13,958 bases of DNA, taken from positions 1 to 13,958 of the forward strand of contig JAEYNR010000092.1 in the NCBI GenBank assembly GCA_023412475.1, written 5' to 3'. Each line of letters opens with the position of its first letter. Position 1 is the first letter of the stretch. A program made the translations under genes and the position numbers. The stretch comes from Fibrobacterota bacterium. GTDB lineage: Bacteria > Fibrobacterota > Chitinivibrionia > Chitinivibrionales > Chitinispirillaceae. The notes under the pieces were generated by a model. That model saw only the letters and a list, made by a program, of their open reading frames with translations, searched no databases and was not told the DNA's origin. Below are positions 1 through 6,303 of the stretch, one piece after another.

Positions 1-3
1 ATT

Positions 4-124
4 TTCAGCCCGTTTTTTTGTCGAGAACATGGCACATAAGCGGTATTTAAACTAGTGTGTGGTAAGATTTATATTTCATGTAAACATGTTTTTTAAAAAC
101 CGGCATATTTTGAACAGAAACTAA
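4..124. repeat. Left copy of a perfect 121-bp terminal inverted repeat
   Basis: Bases 4-124 are the exact reverse complement of 13838-13958, including a run of seven T answered by seven A. Inside the copy are short palindromes: CATGT/ACATG arms at 77-81 and 84-88, and a GTTTTT/AAAAAC pair at 88-93 and 95-100. No open frame of note fills it. Its inner edge (CTAA at 121-124) abuts a gene that lacks its 5' part. The first three bases of the window (1-3) lie outside the matched part only because the right end of the window stops first, so the true repeat may be longer. It could be a real genomic repeat, or a shared graph node or chimeric fold-back left by assembly or amplification; the sequence alone cannot decide. 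Confidence 0.95.
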
Positions 125-128
125 ATAT

Positions 129-785
129 GTGGTGTCAAATGCTGATGCGCTGAAAACATATCATGAGTTAATTGGTGATAAATATTTAGGAAAGAGTTTT
201 ATTACTACATTGAATACTATGAAGGAAAGCATATCTGCCTTTATTATGTATTTAGGTGTTACTATAAATAATGCTGATGCCGAAAAAATAAATGGATGGT
301 ATTATACAGGATTAGAGTTAAACGATACTAAAAATAATATACCCATAGTTATTTCGGTACCAAGTCTAAGGGATAGTTGTCTTGCTCCTCCTGGAAACCA
401 TGTAATAATTATTAGATTGATACCGGATTTAATGGTTAATATATCAACTAATGAATCAAAAGAAGAATTAGAGAATTTCTCAATTGACACTTTGGATCAC
501 ATTGGACAACGTATGGGTTTAGATTACAAATTAAGCGATAGAATCGTCGTAAAAGAATCTGCTGATAGTAAAACATTTTTACGTTATACAGGAAATTCCA
601 GAGGAGCAATGTATGGCTGGGAAAAAAGTCCCCAACAACTAAAGTCGCTTGATAAGATGTCAACCGAACTAATAGGATTTCATCACGTAGGGCATTGGGC
701 GACAGTAGGTAGTGGTCTAAGTGCAAGCATTGCAAGCGGAATATTGGTTGGTCGAAAAATATGCAATGAATCATTAATCAGTTAA
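129..785 (+). CDS. C-terminal fragment of a CrtI / carotenoid-isomerase-like FAD oxidoreductase (5' end missing)
   Basis: The protein matches the C-terminal part of the phytoene desaturase / carotenoid isomerase / retinol saturase family. That family is FAD-dependent and desaturates, isomerises or saturates polyene or isoprenoid chains. Visible signatures, numbered from the GTG at 129, are VVSNAD at the very start (a mid-protein motif in CrtI proteins), TGNSRGAMYGW near 154-164 and GHWATVGSG near 188-196, which matches the FAD-contacting C-terminus. Full-length members run about 490-520 residues, so the Rossmann GxGxxG domain and nearly 300 residues are absent. The frame stays open upstream to 114, and its Tyr codon at 126-128 still fits the motif, but a TGA sits at 111-113 inside the inverted repeat. 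The GTG is therefore probably not a true start, and this is a partial or broken gene. An acyl carrier protein gene follows after 57 bp. The substrate is unknown; a carotenoid or an ACP-bound polyene are both possible. Confidence 0.85.
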   Translation: MVSNADALKTYHELIGDKYLGKSFITTLNTMKESISAFIMYLGVTINNADAEKINGWYYTGLELNDTKNNIPIVISVPSLRDSCLAPPGNHVIIIRLIPDLMVNISTNESKEELENFSIDTLDHIGQRMGLDYKLSDRIVVKESADSKTFLRYTGNSRGAMYGWEKSPQQLKSLDKMSTELIGFHHVGHWATVGSGLSASIASGILVGRKICNESLIS

Positions 786-787
786 CG

Positions 788-808
788 ACCGATTTATAAA
801 AAATCGGT
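788..808 (+). terminator. Hairpin between the CrtI-like fragment and the ACP gene
   Basis: ACCGATTT (788-795) and AAATCGGT (801-808) form a perfect 8-bp stem with a 5-nt loop, starting three bases after the stop codon. It is followed by A-rich sequence rather than a T-run, so it is a weak intrinsic terminator at best. It could instead be a processing or mRNA 3'-end stabilising hairpin. The next gene's ribosome binding site (GGGAAAGGA, about 828-836) lies just downstream. Confidence 0.4.
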
Positions 809-842
809 AAATATAAAAACAACATTTGGGAAAGGATCATTT

Positions 843-1094
843 ATGGATCTGAAAGAAAAAATTAAAACAATTATTGCAGAAATAGCTGAAATAAATCCTC
901 AATCAATAACTGATGATACTAAATTCAAAGAGGATTTAGAACTTGATTCTATGCTATCTCTTGAAGTTTTAGCAGAGCTTGAACATGAATTTAGCGTTAA
1001 AATAAGCGAAGAGGAACTAGTAAATTTTACAACACTGAACTCTGTTGTAGATATTGTACGTTCTTGTATGAACGATGACAAAGTAACTGTATAA
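843..1094 (+). CDS. Acyl carrier protein
   Basis: An 83-residue acidic four-helix carrier protein of normal ACP length. The phosphopantetheine attachment site is Asp35-Ser36-Met37 in ELDSMLSLEVLAELE. Ser36 would carry the 4'-phosphopantetheine arm that holds an acyl chain as a thioester. Methionine follows the serine, as in several specialised ACPs, where primary-metabolism AcpP usually has leucine. A strong ribosome binding site (GGGAAAGGA) sits about seven bases before the ATG. No ketosynthase or other fatty acid synthase gene is present here. Its neighbours are a CrtI-like oxidoreductase and, further on, an acyl-ACP reductase homologue, so it probably serves a dedicated acyl intermediate of this cluster rather than bulk fatty acid synthesis (inference). 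The family call is secure; the cargo is unknown. Confidence 0.95.
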   Translation: MDLKEKIKTIIAEIAEINPQSITDDTKFKEDLELDSMLSLEVLAELEHEFSVKISEEELVNFTTLNSVVDIVRSCMNDDKVTV

Positions 1095-1160
1095 AAGCAC
1101 CTGATTCGTTAATGTAATTATAAGTTTTATAATAGGTTATCGAATAAAAAGAAAATAAAG

Positions 1161-1192
1161 AAATCCTGTACCAGGAAAATTAAGCAGGATTT
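1161..1192 (+). terminator. Possible terminator hairpin after the ACP gene, alternative to the larger palindrome
   Basis: AAATCCTG (1161-1168) pairs perfectly with CAGGATTT (1185-1192), with a 16-nt loop, and a T-rich stretch (GATTTTTATT) follows at 1193-1202. This resembles an intrinsic terminator for the ACP transcript. The right arm of this stem is also the left arm of the large palindrome at 1180-1277, so the two structures are mutually exclusive. That arrangement would suit attenuation, though none is demonstrated. Confidence 0.45.
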
Positions 1193-1277
1193 GATTTTTA
1201 TTATCAATTATAAGGCCTATATTTTTATAGCTAAGATATAGGTCTTTAGATAATAAAGGGAAATCAAACCTGCTTAA
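1180..1277. repeat. ~98-bp imperfect palindrome in the ACP-flavoprotein gap
   Basis: The outer arms TTAAGCAGGATTTGATTT (1180-1197) and AAATCAAACCTGCTTAA (1261-1277) pair with one bulged base. They continue inward with TTTATTATC (1197-1205) against GATAATAAA (1249-1257), and then AAGGCCTATAT (1212-1222) against ATATAGGTCTT (1236-1246), closing on a 13-nt loop. As RNA this would be one long, nearly continuous hairpin about 45 bases upstream of the flavoprotein ATG. It may be a terminator or attenuator separating the ACP from the nitrogenase-like genes, or a small non-coding mobile repeat of the MITE/REP kind. No second copy is visible in this window. Confidence 0.75.
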
Positions 1278-1322
1278 CACCCAATTAAATTGTAGTAGTC
1301 AAATAATTATCTGGAATAGATA

Positions 1323-2186
1323 ATGAGTATAAAAAGTATTCCAAAACTACTTATAGTTATTGGCTCGTATAGAAAATCGGGAAATTGCGAGCTAGTTGCC
1401 AGATACATAGCAACTAATATATTAAAAAATAAAAAGGCTGATGTTAAACTATTAAACTTGACAGGGCTTAAATTGAATTCATGTATGGGATGCATGAACT
1501 GCGTTATAAACCGGGTTCCATGTTCAATACGAGATGATTTGGTGATTGTAAATAAGGAATTTTCGGATGCAGACTGCATCTTGTTTTGTATGCCCATTTA
1601 TGGATATTTTCCACCCGCAATATTTAAACTATTACTGGATAGACGTTACTCCGCGACATGTGATGTTAATAAATTGTGTTATAAAAAAGCAAGTATTATT
1701 GCATTAGGCACAATTAATAAGCAACCTTCAATTGTTAACGTTATATTTTCCGTATATGTACAATTTATGGCCTTCGATTTAGTTGAATCATATATCATAG
1801 GTGGTGTTAAAGGGCCAGGATCGGTACTAATAAAAAATGCCGAAATCAGTAAAGTGCTTGAAATAGGATACCGGTTGATAGAATCCTGTAATTCTGAAAT
1901 TGAAAATAAATGTGCTTTTTGTACAGAGCAAATATTTCAGATCAATGGTCTTTTTGTTCAATGCCCTTTATGTAGAAGATCGGGAAAAATAGATCATCAT
2001 GGCAATATTAGTTGGCTATCAGATGGTGATACCATGACATCTCGTGGTTTGACAGAAAAATTTTTATTAAGTGCACGGCCTCATGACATTCGTGAACAAT
2101 ATAAAAACACACTTCATGAAATTATTGAAAAAAAGAAACAATTAAGAGAATGTAACATTGATCTTGATTGGGTCACTAAACTATAA
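1323..2186 (+). CDS. Iron-sulfur flavoprotein (NADPH-dependent FMN reductase fold) with extra C-terminal Cys cluster
   Basis: Residues 8 to about 180 form a flavodoxin-like FMN domain: KLLIVIGSYRKSGN (8-21) is the phosphate-binding loop, and PIYGYFPP (91-98) contacts the flavin ring. Inserted between them is a compact cysteine motif, Cys54-x2-Cys57-x2-Cys60-x6-Cys67, which matches the [4Fe-4S] motif of the iron-sulfur flavoprotein (Isf) family of anaerobes. Residues 197-217 add a second cluster, Cys197-x2-Cys200 and Cys214-x2-Cys217, resembling a zinc ribbon or rubredoxin-like knuckle; it lies beyond the usual Isf length (roughly 190 residues). The final 70 residues are charged and probably helical. 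Isf proteins are soluble electron carriers between ferredoxin and flavin acceptors. The next gene, 33 bp downstream, encodes a nitrogenase-like subunit, so electron delivery to that complex or to the radical SAM enzymes is plausible (inference). The family call is good; the partner is unknown. Confidence 0.85.
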   Translation: MSIKSIPKLLIVIGSYRKSGNCELVARYIATNILKNKKADVKLLNLTGLKLNSCMGCMNCVINRVPCSIRDDLVIVNKEFSDADCILFCMPIYGYFPPAIFKLLLDRRYSATCDVNKLCYKKASIIALGTINKQPSIVNVIFSVYVQFMAFDLVESYIIGGVKGPGSVLIKNAEISKVLEIGYRLIESCNSEIENKCAFCTEQIFQINGLFVQCPLCRRSGKIDHHGNISWLSDGDTMTSRGLTEKFLLSARPHDIREQYKNTLHEIIEKKKQLRECNIDLDWVTKL

Positions 2187-2219
2187 AATAGTAAACATTA
2201 AATAAGGCTGATTTGGATT

Positions 2220-3734
2220 ATGAATAAAATATCTGACTCAATTCGGGACAGTAAGTACAATTCTGGTACCATGTATGCCGGTACTTTGAAGGATATGCAA
2301 AAGTGTCGCCCCCTTTCATCACCAAGGACAATTATTGATTTTCATGCCTGTAATCTCAATTTAACTATCAACACATTACCTCAAGTATCAGATAGTGTGT
2401 TGATTTATCATTCTCCGAATGGATGCATCGATGATGTACGAAGTATGGGGACTACTGTCGGAACAATGCGTGGGATGGAGAGGAAGAATCCGTATCAGTG
2501 GGATTTGAACAATATTCATATATGCTCGACTAATATTACAGAAGTAAATACCATATATGGTTCGGAAAAGAAACTTGAAAATGCAATCCGAGAAGCAAAA
2601 AGAAGATATAATCCTCAACTGATATTTGTAATGTCTTCTTGCATTTCTGCTATTATTGGGGACGATATCGAAGCGGTTTGTCGAAAACTTCAAAATGAAA
2701 TAGACGATACTATAATTGTTCCATTAAAAACGCAGGGCTTTCAAACTATGTCATGGACAAATACATGGGATGTAATGTGGAGCGCATTTATGGATAAAAT
2801 TATAAAGGAGCAAAGCGAAAAACAACAAAATTTAGTAAATGTCTTTGTTCCGTTTACAATCACTTCTGGTGATATTAAAGAAGTTGAAAGAATCCTTAAC
2901 GAGTTAGATCTGGAAGCTAGATTTTTATTGGACTTAACAACTAGAGATACTATTGAAAGAATCCCAGATGCGATACTTAATACATCAGTTTGCAAATGCT
3001 TTGGATATCACGCTATGGTGTTATTGAATGAAAAATATGGAATGCCGTTTGTTGATACTGTCTTTTTGTATGGTATCAAATATTCAAAACAATGGATTCA
3101 AGCTATCGCTAGTGCTACGGGAAGAGAGGAACTTGCAGAGAAGCTTATAAAAAAAGAGCTTGAAGAGATTGAACCTGCATTAAAAAAATATCGAGAAAAA
3201 TTAAGTGGATTAACCGTATTTATTTCTGCTAATCACTCAAGGAGTATCGGTTGGGCGCAATTATGCCATGAGTTAGGAATGAAGGTTGTAGGTTTGAACT
3301 TTCATATGGTTGATGATATATCAAAACCAAACGAGCAAGAAATTTTGCAGGAATTAGGTGATGTTCATAGCGTTGTCGGTTCTCCTATATATGAAGAGAT
3401 TGTTCATGTTAATAGATTAAAACCTGACATTGCAATAGCTCATGGAGAAATAGCACAATACATCTCATGCTTGGGAATTGCTACACTGACGATTTATAAC
3501 AATTCCAATCAGGGAACACACCTTTTATTCAAAGGCTTAGTAAGAGAAGCTGAAAGGCTATATAGAACATACACGAATCCAGTAAGAAAAAAAATACTGA
3601 CCATTGGTAATGAATTCAATGAACATAAATTGTTGTCAATGCCATTTCATAACGAAACTGAAATATTTAAATTTGTTGATAAAACAGTTTGTGGTTCAAG
3701 AAAAGGACCCTGTAAATATAGTCGCAATATGTAA
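2220..3734 (+). CDS. Nitrogenase component 1-like alpha subunit (NifD/BchN/CfbD superfamily)
   Basis: This 504-residue protein has the nitrogenase-like three-domain architecture. Cys44, Cys69 (SPNGC) and Cys141 (MSSC, followed by IIGDDIEAV) correspond in order and near-spacing (25 and 72) to NifD Cys62, Cys88 and Cys154, which bind the P-cluster. Cys258 in SVCKCFGYHAMVLLNEKYGMPF aligns with the cofactor ligand Cys275 of NifD. By eye, Trp179, Trp183 and about Tyr426 occupy the positions of NifD Gln191, His195 and His442, so the dinitrogen-reducing active site is not conserved. A C-terminal Cys491-x6-Cys498 pair is unusual. It presumably forms a heterotetramer with the next gene product, 17 bp downstream, and receives electrons from a NifH/BchL-like ATPase that is not in this window. 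It does not look like true NifD. I cannot assign it to DPOR, COR, CfbCD or methylthio-alkane reductase, and the substrate is unknown. Confidence 0.88.
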   Translation: MNKISDSIRDSKYNSGTMYAGTLKDMQKCRPLSSPRTIIDFHACNLNLTINTLPQVSDSVLIYHSPNGCIDDVRSMGTTVGTMRGMERKNPYQWDLNNIHICSTNITEVNTIYGSEKKLENAIREAKRRYNPQLIFVMSSCISAIIGDDIEAVCRKLQNEIDDTIIVPLKTQGFQTMSWTNTWDVMWSAFMDKIIKEQSEKQQNLVNVFVPFTITSGDIKEVERILNELDLEARFLLDLTTRDTIERIPDAILNTSVCKCFGYHAMVLLNEKYGMPFVDTVFLYGIKYSKQWIQAIASATGREELAEKLIKKELEEIEPALKKYREKLSGLTVFISANHSRSIGWAQLCHELGMKVVGLNFHMVDDISKPNEQEILQELGDVHSVVGSPIYEEIVHVNRLKPDIAIAHGEIAQYISCLGIATLTIYNNSNQGTHLLFKGLVREAERLYRTYTNPVRKKILTIGNEFNEHKLLSMPFHNETEIFKFVDKTVCGSRKGPCKYSRNM

Positions 3735-3751
3735 ATAGAAGAAGACAAAAG

Positions 3752-5122
3752 ATGATTAATACTATATTAAATAATGAACGTTGCAGCCTAAATGCAATAA
3801 AAAAAAGCAGTATTAGTAATAAAGATCTAATTGAAGGTGGACATTCTTGCTCTTTGAAAGGAGGAGTAATATTCTGCACTGGCATAAGTGATATAATACC
3901 TGTCATTCATGCAAGTCCAGGATGTTCCATCCACTCATATTTGGGTAGTCTGTTAATGGAAGGAAAAATATACAATGTCGTTGCCACCGGAATATGTGGG
4001 AACCAGATAATTTTTGGAGGAGAGGATAGGCTAATTAATGCAATAGGAGCTGCATTTAGTGTTTATAAACCATCTCTATTTTATGTAATAGCTGGTTGTC
4101 AAGCAGCAACAATAGGAGAAGATATAGATAGTGCTATAGCTAAGGCTAAAGAAAAGTACAAAATAACGATACCAATTGTAAATAGTCAGACTACTAGTTA
4201 TGATGGAAATCATATTTTCGGGTATGTGCAAGCGGGTATACAGCTTTTAAAATCTCTTTGTAAAAATCAGAAAATCGAATGTAAAACTGTGAATTTAATC
4301 GGCTTCCCTGCTAATTATAATGTTTATTGGCGCGGCGATATGATTGAAGTGATATCACTTCTTGAAATGTTAGGGTTAAAGGTCCATTGTGTTTTTCCTG
4401 GTAATTGCACTATTGAAGATATTGAAAAAATTCCTAAAGCTGAAGCTAATATTGTTTTTGATGAACAGTTTGGGATTGCTCAAGCACAATTTTTGAAAGA
4501 AAAATTTGGAACGCCATACGTTTCACCAAATTTTGGTTGTATGATAGGTGCCGATAATACAGAAGAGATGTTGAAGGATATTGTAACACTGTTGAAATTG
4601 GATGAAAAGACATCGTTGACAGCTATTGAATTACGAAAGAAAAAAGCCATGCAAATGGCGCGAAACAACTTTTTCCTCTGGCATGAACCTTTACAGAACA
4701 CGATTGAAAATTACGGTTTGACCGCACCTGCAGGATTAGCATTGGGACTTGTAAGACTTCTGACATGTGAATTTGGACTGGAGCCCAAGTTTGTTAACCT
4801 TTATCCCTCTTATCCTGGTGCAGTTGAATCATTGACAGAATTACTAAAAATTGATGGAAGGGGGTTCGAACCTATGATTATGGAAAATGCCGATGAAAAA
4901 GAATGTACAGATATGCTTAACGGAAATTATCCAAAAATGATTTTAGGAAGAGGGGCAACTCATATGAGGGTTGAATCTCAATTAGAAGATTCACTTTTAT
5001 ACAAAGTGATTACCTATCCATATGGATCAAAACCAGTTATTTACGATAGGCCATTGGCAGGATTTAACGGAGTTCCTATGTTTTTAGATGAGATAGTCAG
5101 AGATGCCTCGTACTTCTTATAA
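3752..5122 (+). CDS. Nitrogenase component 1-like beta subunit (NifK/NifE/BchB superfamily)
   Basis: A 456-residue partner of the preceding gene product. Cys33 (HSCSLKGGVIFC), Cys58 (ASPGC) and Cys116 (IAGC) have spacings of 25 and 58, the same as NifK Cys70, Cys95 and Cys153, and even the second cysteine nine residues after the first (Cys42) is kept as in NifK. The segment NQIIFGGEDRLINAI (84-98) matches the conserved NifK/NifE stretch containing FGG, and AGCQAATIGEDID matches its (T/S)xCxxxxIGDDL motif. With the alpha subunit, all six ligands for a P-cluster-type iron-sulfur cluster are present, unlike DPOR, where the bridging cluster has three Cys and one Asp. The gene is shorter than nifK and lacks its long N-terminal extension. 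It is very probably co-translated with the alpha gene (17 bp gap). It could also be a scaffold pair like NifEN rather than an enzyme. Confidence 0.88.
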   Translation: MINTILNNERCSLNAIKKSSISNKDLIEGGHSCSLKGGVIFCTGISDIIPVIHASPGCSIHSYLGSLLMEGKIYNVVATGICGNQIIFGGEDRLINAIGAAFSVYKPSLFYVIAGCQAATIGEDIDSAIAKAKEKYKITIPIVNSQTTSYDGNHIFGYVQAGIQLLKSLCKNQKIECKTVNLIGFPANYNVYWRGDMIEVISLLEMLGLKVHCVFPGNCTIEDIEKIPKAEANIVFDEQFGIAQAQFLKEKFGTPYVSPNFGCMIGADNTEEMLKDIVTLLKLDEKTSLTAIELRKKKAMQMARNNFFLWHEPLQNTIENYGLTAPAGLALGLVRLLTCEFGLEPKFVNLYPSYPGAVESLTELLKIDGRGFEPMIMENADEKECTDMLNGNYPKMILGRGATHMRVESQLEDSLLYKVITYPYGSKPVIYDRPLAGFNGVPMFLDEIVRDASYFL

Positions 5123-5146
5123 ATGATCAACGGAGAATAAATATTC

Positions 5147-6244
5147 ATGATTAATAAATTTGGGTTTTTAGCCCATACATTTGAATTTGAAAATCTTAGA
5201 AGTACTGCTCCATCTATTTATAAAAAAGGTTTTGAGCGTGCTGAGCAAAACCTTCGATCAATTGCTCCTCGAGAAATGTGTAGAGTTGTAAAGCTTATCT
5301 CAAAACAAGGTATTGAGGTGGAGGGTATAATTGCAACAACATGGCTTCTTTCAAGCCAATACTTTTCTTTATCACAAAACGAAGTTTATCAGAAAATTAT
5401 TGCTGCGGTTAAAATATGTGAAAAGGCTGGAGCAAAAATAGTTGGCTTGGGTGGATATAATTCTATCGTACCACCAGGTTCGGGAATTCGTGTGTCTAGA
5501 GATAGTAGAATAGGTGTAACTAATGGTAATACTTATACAATTATCACTTCCTTAGAGGCAGTAAGGCTGGCATTGGCTAAATCCAAAGTTACAATGAATT
5601 CAGTTAGGGTTGCGATACTAGGGGCCACCGGTTCGATTGGAAGCGTACTCGCTGAACTATTTGCAATAGATAAGCCGGTAGAACTGATACTTGTATCTAG
5701 AAATGCAGAAAGATTGCAAGGTAGAGCGCGATCAATTCAAAAAAATACTGACTTTCAATGTGTGGTTGAAACCGATATAGTAAAAGCAGTAAAACGAGCT
5801 CATGTTGTGGTTTGTGCAACCAGCACACCTGATGCAATTATCGGTTCTGAACATCTTTTACCTGGAACAATTATATGTGATACCTCTATTCCTCATAATG
5901 TATCCGAAAAGGTCGCACAAAACAGAGATGATGTTATTGTATTTGAGGGTGGCTTGGCCTGTGTTCCTCAAAACAAATATTTCATGAGGCCGGATTACAC
6001 TGATAGTTTTGACTTACTAAGTGGACAAATGTATGGGTGTTTCTGTGAAACCGCAATGCTGGCAATGGATGATAAATTTGATCATTTCAGCCTTAATGGT
6101 ATAAGTATAGAAAAAACAAAGCAAATCTGGGATATTGCTAATAAACACGGGTTTTCAATTGCACCACTAAAAAACAAAAAATATCATCCCATTCCTGATG
6201 AATATTTTGAAAGAGTAGGAGAGCTTCTGCGTAAAAGGATTTGA
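5147..6244 (+). CDS. Long-chain acyl-[acyl-carrier-protein] reductase (AAR) homologue
   Basis: This 365-residue protein aligns along its length with cyanobacterial AAR (about 340 residues), which uses NADPH to reduce fatty acyl-ACP to a fatty aldehyde through a cysteine thioester. Matching signatures are the N-terminal FGFLAHTFEFEN (AAR: FGLIGHLTSLEHA), LGGYNSIV (101-108) and TNGNTYT (125-131), which mirror LGGFSSIV and TTGNTHT of AAR. The NADPH-binding loop is GATGSIGS (159-166). Cys298 in MYGCFCETAMLA corresponds to the catalytic cysteine in AAR's LFACFAESMLLE, and KHGF (333-336) is also shared. An RBS (GGAG) lies upstream, and the gene starts 24 bp after the beta subunit gene. An ACP is encoded upstream in the same direction. 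The cyanobacterial partner, aldehyde-deformylating oxygenase, is absent here, so the aldehyde probably has another fate. The chain it acts on is unknown. A glutamyl-tRNA-reductase-like role is less likely given these motifs. Confidence 0.85.
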   Translation: MINKFGFLAHTFEFENLRSTAPSIYKKGFERAEQNLRSIAPREMCRVVKLISKQGIEVEGIIATTWLLSSQYFSLSQNEVYQKIIAAVKICEKAGAKIVGLGGYNSIVPPGSGIRVSRDSRIGVTNGNTYTIITSLEAVRLALAKSKVTMNSVRVAILGATGSIGSVLAELFAIDKPVELILVSRNAERLQGRARSIQKNTDFQCVVETDIVKAVKRAHVVVCATSTPDAIIGSEHLLPGTIICDTSIPHNVSEKVAQNRDDVIVFEGGLACVPQNKYFMRPDYTDSFDLLSGQMYGCFCETAMLAMDDKFDHFSLNGISIEKTKQIWDIANKHGFSIAPLKNKKYHPIPDEYFERVGELLRKRI

Positions 6245-6291
6245 AATACTGAAAGACTATTGAAAACAAAATCTTAATAGAAGTTTTATTG

Positions 6292-6297
6292 AAAGGA
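6292..6297 (+). promoter_or_regulatory. Ribosome binding site that fixes the start of the HemN-like gene
   Basis: AAAGGA lies six bases before the ATG at 6304. The frame is open five codons further upstream to a TTG at 6289, but that TTG would overlap this site and has no site of its own. The ATG is therefore taken as the start. Confidence 0.75.
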
Positions 6298-6303
6298 TAC
6301 AAT

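Noticed and set aside
302..774. Minus-strand open frames opposite the CrtI-like fragment, and similar ones opposite other genes
   Set aside because: They are low-complexity antisense shadows of well-supported + strand proteins, with no motifs or start signals.
2220..5122. True nitrogenase NifDK
   Set aside because: The residues aligned with NifD Gln191, His195 and His442 are not conserved, the beta subunit lacks the NifK N-terminal extension, and no nifH, nifE, nifN or nifB is present.
5802..5987. Second + strand frame of 61 codons within the acyl-ACP reductase gene
   Set aside because: It lies wholly inside a strongly supported gene in another frame and has no recognisable motifs or ribosome binding site.
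6289..6303. Longer start of the HemN-like gene at TTG 6289
   Set aside because: The TTG overlaps the good ribosome binding site AAAGGA, which is correctly spaced for the ATG at 6304.
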